DNA of 64,000 bases from Deltaproteobacteria bacterium (GTDB lineage Bacteria > UBA10199 > JACPAL01). The position numbers were made by a program, and so were the translations under genes. The notes under the pieces are model-generated. The model was not told the DNA's origin. It saw nothing but the letters and a program-made list of their open reading frames with translations, and did not search any database. Shown one piece after another: positions 24,593 to 31,504 of this stretch (its first letter is position 1; every line of letters begins with the position of its first letter). The stretch covers positions 248,001-312,000 of the forward strand of contig JACPAK010000002.1 of the NCBI GenBank assembly GCA_016180845.1, given 5' to 3'.

Positions 24593-25826
24593 GATTCTTG
24601 AGGGGGAGGTCAAGCTCCCCGGTGACAAATCGATTTCACATCGGGCGATCATCTTCGGGGCGCTTTCACACGGAAAAACAGTGATACGGAACCTTTTGGA
24701 GGGAGATGATGTCTTAAGGACAATTCAGATCTTCAGGGATCTCGGGGTTCGTATCGAAAAAAATGGGGATCGCTGGGTTGTCCATGGGAAGGGGGCTGAG
24801 GGGCTCAAGAGATCGCCGACCCCGCTTTACTGCGGGAATTCCGGGACCACGATGCGTCTCATGACCGGTCTCTTGGCGGCGCTCCCTTTTGAATCGGTCT
24901 TGACGGGGGATGCCTCACTCGATCGCCGGCCGATGGGTCGTGTGATCGTTCCCCTTTCCAAAATGGGGGCGAGGATCTTTGAGGAATGGCAGGAGGGGCG
25001 GCGTTTTATCCATGTTTGGGGGACAAAACTGAAGGCGATCCGGTATCGGCTTCCGGTCCCTTCGGCCCAGGTCAAGTCGGCGCTGCTTTTGGCCGGTCTT
25101 GTTGCCGAGGTATCGGTTCAGGTCCGGGAGCCGATCAAGACGAGGGATCATACGGAAAGGATGCTAAAACTCTTTCGGGATCGCCGAGGCAAAAATCTCA
25201 TAATCCCCGGTGATCCCTCATCCGCCGCTTTTTTTGTTGTGGCGGGTCTTATTCACTCAAATCCAAAGAGTCATCTTCTGATTAAAAATCTCTTGTTGAA
25301 TCCAACCCGGATCGGATTTTTAAAAGTTTTGGGCAAGATGGGGGGGGAGATAAAAATTCAGAGGCAGGGGACAATGGCCGGAGAACTGACAGGAAATCTG
25401 ACTGTTTCCCCAAGCTGCTTAAGGGCGGTTTCTCTCGGGGGGGAACTGGTTCCCAGTTTGATTGACGAGGTGCCGATCCTTGCCGTCGCTGCCTCAAGGG
25501 CGGGGGGGAAGAGTCGCTTTCGCGATATGAAAGAGTTGCGTATCAAGGAGAGCGATCGGATCAGTTCCATCGCCTCCGAATTCCCAAAATTTGGGGTCAA
25601 GGTAGTTGAGAAAAAAAACGGTTTTGAGATCAAAGGCACCGATCGGGTTCAAGGCGGTATCGGGGAGAGTTATGGGGATCACCGGATTGCGATGTCGCTC
25701 GCGATCCTTGGGACGGCCGCCTCGGCAGAGAGCCTGATAAATGACGTTGATTGTATACAGACCTCTTTCCCGAGCTTTATTTCAACGCTAAGAAAAATTG
25801 GTGGTAACGTCCATCAAGTTCGCTGA
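24564..25826 (+). CDS. aroA: 3-phosphoshikimate 1-carboxyvinyltransferase (EPSP synthase)
   Basis: 420 residues from ATG 24564 (a TTG one codon upstream is possible). Joins shikimate-3-phosphate and PEP to give EPSP. Motifs: LPGDKSISHRAIIFGAL, CGNSGTTMRLMTGLLA, RRPMGRVI, and LRIKESDRI. The LLEGDDVLRT stretch looks like the class II (Gram-positive/Agrobacterium-type) group rather than the E. coli type; this is a motif impression. Starts inside tyrA. In enterobacteria cmk lies between aroA and rpsA; here it is absent. Confidence 0.96.
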   Translation: MSQLIVQPAKILEGEVKLPGDKSISHRAIIFGALSHGKTVIRNLLEGDDVLRTIQIFRDLGVRIEKNGDRWVVHGKGAEGLKRSPTPLYCGNSGTTMRLMTGLLAALPFESVLTGDASLDRRPMGRVIVPLSKMGARIFEEWQEGRRFIHVWGTKLKAIRYRLPVPSAQVKSALLLAGLVAEVSVQVREPIKTRDHTERMLKLFRDRRGKNLIIPGDPSSAAFFVVAGLIHSNPKSHLLIKNLLLNPTRIGFLKVLGKMGGEIKIQRQGTMAGELTGNLTVSPSCLRAVSLGGELVPSLIDEVPILAVAASRAGGKSRFRDMKELRIKESDRISSIASEFPKFGVKVVEKKNGFEIKGTDRVQGGIGESYGDHRIAMSLAILGTAASAESLINDVDCIQTSFPSFISTLRKIGGNVHQVR

Positions 25827-25860
25827 ACCCCACTCATAACCCATTGAACAAAAAAGCAAA

Positions 25861-25890
25861 TTGACATTCCCCACCTACTTGTACTACACG
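25861..25890 (+). promoter_or_regulatory. Possible promoter of rpsA
   Basis: Consensus TTGACA (25861-25866) followed at 18 bp by TACACG (25885-25890), a weak -10, then 9 nt to the rpsA ATG. The layout matches that upstream of pyrB (TTGACA, 18 bp, TACACA, 10 nt, ATG). Confidence 0.4.
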
Positions 25891-25899
25891 CACTCACCG

Positions 25900-27489
25900 A
25901 TGGTCACACACGAAGATTTTGCAAGCCTTTTAGAAAAAAGCTTTACCAAGTCCCTTCCGCAGGAGGGGGATGTGATAAAGGGCAAGGTCGTTGCGATTAC
26001 CAAAGATTTTGCCTTGATCGACTTTGGGTATAAGCAAGAGGGGCAGATCCCGATCTCCGAGTTTCGGACCGGTCCGTCTGAACTTTCTGTCAAGATTGGC
26101 GATGAGGTTGAGGCGTATCTCGATGTACTGGAATCTCCCGAGGGGTGTGTATTTCTCTCGAAAGAGAAGGCGGCGACATTCAAGGTTTGGGACAAACTCC
26201 AGGAGGCCTTTGACCAGGATGGTTTTGTGGAAGGGGTGGTGGTTTCAAAGGTCAAGGGAGGGCTGTCTGTTGATATCGGGGTGAAGGCGTTTCTCCCTGC
26301 CTCTCAGATCGATGTCCGTCCTCCGGGAAATCTCGATCGTCTGCTCGGGAAAAATTTTAAGCTCAAAATCCTGAAACTGAACAAGAAGAAAGGAAATATC
26401 ATCGTTTCGAGAAGGGCCCTGCTTGAGAAGAATCGTGAATTTGCAAAACAGGAAATTTTGGGAAATCTTTCGGAGGGGGAGGCGGTCACTGGAAGTGTGA
26501 AGAATCTGACCGACTACGGCGCTTTTATTGATCTGGGCGGATTGGATGGGCTTCTCCATATTACCGATATGAGTTGGTCCCGGGTGGGACATCCGAGTGA
26601 GATTTTAAGTGTCGGTCAAGAGATCCAGGTGAAGATTTTAAAGATCGATGGGGAGACTGGACGGGTTTCTTTGGGGCTTAAGCAGTTGACCGCTGATCCG
26701 TGGGAGAAGGTTCCTGAAAAATATCCGATCGGATCACAGGCCCGGGGACGTGTCGTGAATGTGACGGACTACGGCGCTTTTGTTGAGCTCGAAGAGGGGA
26801 TTGAAGGCCTCGTGCATGTCTCCGAGATGAGTTGGTCGCGGAAGATCAAACATCCCTCAAAAGTTGTCTCTGTCGGAGACTTTGTCGATGCCGTTATCCT
26901 TGATCTGGATCGAGAGGCGCACAAGATTTCCCTTGGCATGAAACAGATCTCCAAAAACCCATGGGAGACAGCTGCTGAAAAATTTGCTGTTGGGACGAAG
27001 GTAAAAGGCTCTGTCCGCAATATCGCTGATTTTGGTCTTTTTATCGGTCTCCTGCCGGAGCTCGATGGTCTCATTCATGTTTCGGATCTCTTTTGGGTAC
27101 GGAATGCACGTCCGTTGACCGAGATCTATCACAAGGGGGATGAGATCGAGGCGATTGTTTTAAACCTTGATAAGGAAAACGAAAGACTGGCCCTCGGTAT
27201 CAAGCAGCTTACAGAAGATCCATGGACCAGAATCAAAAAAAATTATGCCATTGGAACGCGTTGTGAGGGGACAGTCCTCTGGGCCGCCTCGAAGATGATT
27301 GCTGTCGGCTTGGAAGAAGGGGTTGAGGCGCTTCTTGATTTTTCAAAAGAAGAAGAAGGCCTTGAGGCGAAAGTCGGGGATAAAATTTCAGTTGTGATCC
27401 ATTCCCTCGATGAAAGAGACCGAAAAGTTCTTGTAGGTCCGTACGTTGAGGAAGAATCCTCCAAGGGGAAGAGCAAAAAGAAAAAATGA
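25900..27489 (+). CDS. rpsA: 30S ribosomal protein S1
   Basis: 529 residues from ATG 25900; a TTG at 25861 is part of a promoter-like TTGACA and is unlikely to be the start. Six S1 repeats are visible: two divergent ribosome-binding repeats at the N-terminus, then GSVKNLTDYGAFIDL, GRVVNVTDYGAFVEL, GSVRNIADFGLFIGL and a last divergent GTVLWAASKMIAVGL. S1 helps mRNA bind the 30S subunit. No Shine-Dalgarno precedes the start; E. coli rpsA is also unusual in this respect. Stop overlaps sppA as ATGA. Confidence 0.96.
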   Translation: MVTHEDFASLLEKSFTKSLPQEGDVIKGKVVAITKDFALIDFGYKQEGQIPISEFRTGPSELSVKIGDEVEAYLDVLESPEGCVFLSKEKAATFKVWDKLQEAFDQDGFVEGVVVSKVKGGLSVDIGVKAFLPASQIDVRPPGNLDRLLGKNFKLKILKLNKKKGNIIVSRRALLEKNREFAKQEILGNLSEGEAVTGSVKNLTDYGAFIDLGGLDGLLHITDMSWSRVGHPSEILSVGQEIQVKILKIDGETGRVSLGLKQLTADPWEKVPEKYPIGSQARGRVVNVTDYGAFVELEEGIEGLVHVSEMSWSRKIKHPSKVVSVGDFVDAVILDLDREAHKISLGMKQISKNPWETAAEKFAVGTKVKGSVRNIADFGLFIGLLPELDGLIHVSDLFWVRNARPLTEIYHKGDEIEAIVLNLDKENERLALGIKQLTEDPWTRIKKNYAIGTRCEGTVLWAASKMIAVGLEEGVEALLDFSKEEEGLEAKVGDKISVVIHSLDERDRKVLVGPYVEEESSKGKSKKKK

Positions 27490-28307
27490 AGCGATGGTTT
27501 TTTGTCTTTGTCCTGCTGGCAGGTCTGGCGGCTCTTTTGTTGGCCAGATCTCCATCAGGAAATCTTGCTGTGGTGAAGATCGAGGGGGGGATTTTTGAAT
27601 CCGATCCTACGTTGCGCCAATTTGAAGATCTAAAAAAATCAGAGGAAGTCAAAGCGGTCGTCTTGAGAATCGAATCGCCCGGGGGGAGCATCGGAGCGTC
27701 TCAGGAGATTCATGATGGGGTTGAGGATCTGAAGAAAGTGAAGACTGTCGTCGCTTCCTTGGGAAGTGTCGCTGCCTCGGGAGGGTATTATGTCGCGCTT
27801 CCAAGCCACAAGATTGTTGCGAATCCCGGGACAATTACGGGAAGTATCGGTGTCCGTATGGAGTATCTGAATGTGGAAAACCTTCTAAACTTCGTCAAGG
27901 TGCATCAAGAGACCTTGAAGAGCGGTCGATGGAAAGATGTTGGTTCCCCGACGCGTCCCATGGATGCGGAAGAGAGGGCCTTTCTGGAAACGATCTTGAA
28001 GAAACTTCATGACCAGTTTAAAAAGACAGTTGCCTCTCATCGCGGACTTTCAGCTGAACAGGTGGGTGAGTTGGCCCAAGGCCAAATTTTCACCGGGGAA
28101 GAGGCAAAAGAAAAAGGGCTTGTTGATGAGTTGGGAAATCTGCAGACCGCTATTCAAACAGCCGCCTCTCTTGCCGGTCTTGAAAAACCTGAGATCTTCT
28201 ATCCTGAAAAAGAATATAAAGGTTTTCTTGAGTGGATTTTTGGACGGGCCGGGACAGCCGTCAGGAAAATGTTTATTGATGTTCCAAGGGTGCAGTTTTT
28301 TTATTAG
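27486..28307 (+). CDS. sppA: Signal peptide peptidase SppA, short form
   Basis: 273 residues with an N-terminal membrane anchor (about 4-20). Serine/lysine-dyad protease of the S49 family that clears cleaved signal peptides from the membrane. The nucleophile Ser is in SVAASGGYYVA and the general-base Lys in ETLKSGRWKDVG. The length fits the single-domain form rather than the 618-residue E. coli type. Coupled to rpsA by a 4-nt overlap. Confidence 0.94.
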   Translation: MKRWFFVFVLLAGLAALLLARSPSGNLAVVKIEGGIFESDPTLRQFEDLKKSEEVKAVVLRIESPGGSIGASQEIHDGVEDLKKVKTVVASLGSVAASGGYYVALPSHKIVANPGTITGSIGVRMEYLNVENLLNFVKVHQETLKSGRWKDVGSPTRPMDAEERAFLETILKKLHDQFKKTVASHRGLSAEQVGELAQGQIFTGEEAKEKGLVDELGNLQTAIQTAASLAGLEKPEIFYPEKEYKGFLEWIFGRAGTAVRKMFIDVPRVQFFY

Positions 28308-28318
28308 GAGGGATTGCC

Positions 28319-28606
28319 ATGACAAAGAGTGAACTGGTACAGAAACTGATCGATAAGGCCTCCCATATTTCCCAGAAGGATATGGAGAGGATCGTCAATT
28401 CCATATTTGACATGATGTCCGATGCGCTTTGTCAGGGAAACCGGATCGAGCTGCGTGGATTCGGGACATTTGAAGTCAGAAAGCGCGAGCCGCGTGAGGG
28501 AAGAAACCCAAAATCCGGTTCCAAGGTGATGTTGGGCCTCCGAAAAACCCCTTTTTTCAAGGCAGGAAAAGAGTTAAAAGAGATCATTAATAATCATAAA
28601 GGATAA
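28319..28606 (+). CDS. ihfB: Integration host factor / HU-family DNA-binding protein, IHF-beta-like
   Basis: 95 residues. DNA-bending protein: MTKSELVQKLIDKA N-terminus, RIELRGFGTFEVRKREPREGRNPKSG arm region (split here as RIELRGFGTFEV and KREPREGRNPKSG), and TPFFKAGKELKE. The position downstream of rpsA is the same as E. coli ihfB, which supports IHF-beta over HU. Strong GGAGG ribosome site before the ATG. The alpha partner is not in the window. Confidence 0.9.
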   Translation: MTKSELVQKLIDKASHISQKDMERIVNSIFDMMSDALCQGNRIELRGFGTFEVRKREPREGRNPKSGSKVMLGLRKTPFFKAGKELKEIINNHKG

Positions 28607-28611
28607 TAATC

Positions 28612-29565
28612 ATGGACAGAAATCTGGCATTGGAGGCGGTCAGGGCGACAGAGGCGGCGGCGCTCAACTCCGCTCGGCTGATGGGACGTGGAGACAATAA
28701 TGCCGCGGATCAGGCAGCGGTGGACGGGATGCGTCGTGCCTTGAACTCAATTGCATTTCAAGGGACCGTCGTGATCGGAGAGGGGGAACGCGATGAGGCG
28801 CCGATGTTGTATATCGGAGAAAAGGTCGGATTGGGAAACGGCCCTCATGTCGATATTGCGCTGGATCCTCTCGAAGGAACCAATCTGACGGCAAAAGGAG
28901 AACCCAACTCGATCTCTGTGATGGCTTTTGCGGCGCGTGGTTGTTTCCTGCATGCCCCTGATACCTACATGCAGAAAATTGCAGTGGGACCTATGGCCAA
29001 GGGGGTCATTGATATCCGGCAGAGTGCCACCTGGAATCTCCAGCAGATTGCGAAGAAGAAGGGATGTGAGGTCGAAGATCTGACTGTAGTTATTCTGGAG
29101 CGTCCACGCCACGAGGATTTGGTCTGTGAGGTGCGCAAGGCGGGGACCCGGATCAAATTAATTTCTGATGGTGATGTCTCTGCCGCGTTAGCGACCTGCT
29201 GGAAGGAGAGCGGCATTGATGTCTTGATGGGGGTTGGGGGGGCTCCGGAGGGGGTTATTTCTGCCGCTGCGCTGAAGTGTCTTCATGGGGATATCCAGGG
29301 GATTTTGAAACCGAGAAACCAGGAGGAGATTTCAAGGATGAAGCGGATGGGAATCACCGATCTGAATCATGTCTACACGCTCGAAGAACTTGCGGCAGGC
29401 GAGGTGATGTTTGCCGCGACCGGTGTCACGACAGGCGATTTTCTGAAGGGGGTCCGGTTTTTTGGGGGAGGGGCTGAAACCCATTCTGTCGTGATGAGAT
29501 CGAAGTCCGGGACTATACGGTTTATTGAGGCGAGACATTATTTTGACACGAAACCGGTGTATTAA
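28612..29565 (+). CDS. glpX: Fructose-1,6-bisphosphatase, class II (GlpX)
   Basis: 317 residues, close to E. coli GlpX (336). Dephosphorylates fructose-1,6-bisphosphate in gluconeogenesis. Motifs: GRGDNNAADQAAVDGMR, GEGERDEAPMLYIGE and IALDPLEGTNLTAKG (metal site), and GGAPEGVISAAALKC. Ribosome site AAGGA 8 nt before the ATG. It follows ihfB by 5 nt and is likely cotranscribed with the rpsA group. Confidence 0.95.
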   Translation: MDRNLALEAVRATEAAALNSARLMGRGDNNAADQAAVDGMRRALNSIAFQGTVVIGEGERDEAPMLYIGEKVGLGNGPHVDIALDPLEGTNLTAKGEPNSISVMAFAARGCFLHAPDTYMQKIAVGPMAKGVIDIRQSATWNLQQIAKKKGCEVEDLTVVILERPRHEDLVCEVRKAGTRIKLISDGDVSAALATCWKESGIDVLMGVGGAPEGVISAAALKCLHGDIQGILKPRNQEEISRMKRMGITDLNHVYTLEELAAGEVMFAATGVTTGDFLKGVRFFGGGAETHSVVMRSKSGTIRFIEARHYFDTKPVY

Positions 29566-29570
29566 TTTTT

Positions 29571-29999
29571 ATGCCACAGGTGACCGAATCCATTATCATC
29601 AACGTCTCCCCGAAAGTGATCTACGAAGTAGCGCTCGATTTTGAGAAGTACCCTGAGTTCCTCTCTGATGTGAAACAGGCGACCATCCAAAACGGCAAGG
29701 GGAAGTCGTTAATCGTTGATTTTGATATCAAGGTCATCAAATCGATCCAATACACGCTCAAGGTGACGGGAAATCCGTATAAAAGTATTCAATGGGATCT
29801 GATCAAGGGGGAGCTCTTCAAGAAAAATAGCGGGGGATGGGTGTTCAAGGAGGAGGGGAAGGGGAAGACAGAGGCGACCTATACAGTGGATATCGATTTC
29901 GGTCTTTTTGTCCCCTCAATGATTACCTCGAAATTGATCGGTTCGAATCTCCCCTCGATGATGAAGAAATTTAAAGAGCGTGCCGAAAGTCTCGCCTGA
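29571..29999 (+). CDS. COQ10/START-domain protein (polyketide cyclase family)
   Basis: 142 residues covering one START-like hydrophobic-pocket domain: MPQVTESIIINVSPKVIYE, DFEKYPEFLSDVK, and YTVDIDFGLFVPSMI. Similar to the RatA/COQ10 family, which bind quinones or act as toxins or ribosome-associated factors; the role here is not determined. Begins 5 nt after glpX and overlaps the next gene by 1 nt. Confidence 0.85.
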   Translation: MPQVTESIIINVSPKVIYEVALDFEKYPEFLSDVKQATIQNGKGKSLIVDFDIKVIKSIQYTLKVTGNPYKSIQWDLIKGELFKKNSGGWVFKEEGKGKTEATYTVDIDFGLFVPSMITSKLIGSNLPSMMKKFKERAESLA

Positions 30000-30229
30000 T
30001 GGGTACCCTTAAAAAAATTATCCGAACCGGTCTTGGCGCCGCCCTGATGACGGAAGAAGGGGTCCGGACGGCACTCACCAATCAGGCCAAACAACGAAAA
30101 GCGGATCTGGAGAATATCATCGCGCGCGAGGTTGGAAAATTCCTGCAGCGGATTAATATCCACCAGGAGATTCGCAAGGCGCTTGAAGGGCTCACGATCG
30201 AGGTGAAGATCAAGGGGTCTAGAAATTAG
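29999..30229 (+). CDS. Small helical protein, phasin-like, unknown
   Basis: 76 residues, amphipathic and largely helical (LTNQAKQRKADLENIIAREV). The start shares its A with the stop codon of the COQ10-like gene (TGATG), so translation is coupled. The look is phasin-like (short coiled helices), but the family was not recognised. It converges on the vWA gene with an 11-bp overlap. Confidence 0.65.
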   Translation: MGTLKKIIRTGLGAALMTEEGVRTALTNQAKQRKADLENIIAREVGKFLQRINIHQEIRKALEGLTIEVKIKGSRN

Positions 30230-31484
30230 ACCGGCGAATCACTTCGTAGCGGATTCCTTTTCGTGTTGCGGCATCCCTCACCTTCACAACAGAATTATCC
30301 CCTGTGCCTTGGGGACAATATTGCTCTAGGCCTTTTATAAAAAAACAGGCTGATTCGTCGTCGGTGATGGCAATAATGACCTTACCAACTTCGTTTAGGG
30401 TTGAAAAGGATTCAGTGTTCATGAGTGCTATTGAGGTGTCCCACGTATATTCAGGACCGGCAGCTGGCTTGGTTTCTATGATCTCTATAGCCTGCTCAAT
30501 TGCAGTTTTCATTGCTGTTAATTCAGCGCTATCAGACAATTCAGAGATTTCGGAATCCGGTTTAAGATGTTTTAAAGGAAAACCAGCCCCCATATAGATC
30601 CATAGCGCGAATGTGACATGTCCCCCTTCAATGACCTGGCTTTGGCCATGCTCCATGATTTGGTCTATCAGGTCCCGAATCTTTTTGGCGTACGGGAGCA
30701 TGCTTCCGGAACGGTCAATCAGGAGGGCGATTTGGTAGTGGTCTTTCTTTTCTCTGAGGGTTAAGTGATCTAAAAGCTGTTGTCCAAATTGGGTCAGACG
30801 TCTTCTATTATCTGGTTCCTCGGCCTCTATGACACGTCCTTGATAGAGACTTGCCGGAAGCTGCTCCAACGGTGTCATCGATTCTCCATCAGAATCCCCT
30901 TTATCTGACCCGTTCGGCTCCCCCTCCTCAGCCGCCTGAGGTGCATCACCCTCCTCGCCCAGTGGGGCATTTGACGACAACGGCCCTCCAAAATTGGCCT
31001 TCGGGGCAGTGATCTTTGGGGTTCCCCTGTTTGAACGAGAGGGATGCTGAGGAGCTTTCTTTTGCGAGTCGACAACCAACTCCGGCCCTTTATTTCTTGT
31101 CGGTTTCGGAGATGTCCCTTCGTTGCCCGGTGGTAGAAAAGGAGGGGGTTCTTTTGGCAACGGAGTTTGAGGTTCCGGTGATACGAACTCAACTTCAATC
31201 ACCTGAGGTTCTTCAGGCTTCTTTGTCAGTCGGGTAAAGAGTTTGAGGAGGCCGATGTGGAGAAGAATGGAGGCGCCGACGTAAGGGTAAAACCGTCGAG
31301 GTTTTCCTCGAGAAAGAACTGCCGCAAAGAGGGTCAAGCTTCCGGAGAGTGAGAATGAGGGGGCTGCAAATTTTTCCCACGACCTTTCCCTCTCTGCTCC
31401 CCCACTCCTTGTTAAGGAGAAGGGGGGCGGGGGGTGAGTTGGTAAAAGTCGACAGTCTACTTTTGATCGAAAATCGATAGTCAT
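30219..31484 (-). CDS. Membrane-anchored von Willebrand factor A (vWA) domain protein
   Basis: 421 residues. A transmembrane segment (about 70-92, YVGASILLHIGLLKL) is followed by a TonB-like acidic/proline linker (about 95-180) and a vWA domain (about 240-421) with a complete MIDAS start, LIDRSGSM. The linker repeats Pro, Gly and Glu. Residues about 15-32 come from a palindromic insert (31388-31438), so the real start may lie downstream. Second gene after shc, with a 20-nt gap. Function unknown; vWA-plus-linker proteins often work in envelope assembly. Confidence 0.8.
   Translation of the reverse strand: MTIDFRSKVDCRLLPTHPPPPFSLTRSGGAERERSWEKFAAPSFSLSGSLTLFAAVLSRGKPRRFYPYVGASILLHIGLLKLFTRLTKKPEEPQVIEVEFVSPEPQTPLPKEPPPFLPPGNEGTSPKPTRNKGPELVVDSQKKAPQHPSRSNRGTPKITAPKANFGGPLSSNAPLGEEGDAPQAAEEGEPNGSDKGDSDGESMTPLEQLPASLYQGRVIEAEEPDNRRRLTQFGQQLLDHLTLREKKDHYQIALLIDRSGSMLPYAKKIRDLIDQIMEHGQSQVIEGGHVTFALWIYMGAGFPLKHLKPDSEISELSDSAELTAMKTAIEQAIEIIETKPAAGPEYTWDTSIALMNTESFSTLNEVGKVIIAITDDESACFFIKGLEQYCPQGTGDNSVVKVRDAATRKGIRYEVIRRSNF
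31388..31438. repeat. Palindromic repeat in the 5' part of the vWA gene
   Basis: Stem formed by CTCCTT/AAGGAG around AAC (minus strand), extended by C-runs and G-runs on either side. It reads in frame as a Pro/Ser-rich then Arg/Glu-rich peptide (PPPPFSLTRSGGAERER). Similar in design, not in sequence, to the shc/carA inserts. Confidence 0.7.
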
Positions 31485-31504
31485 CGGTCCTTATATCGTT
31501 TAAA

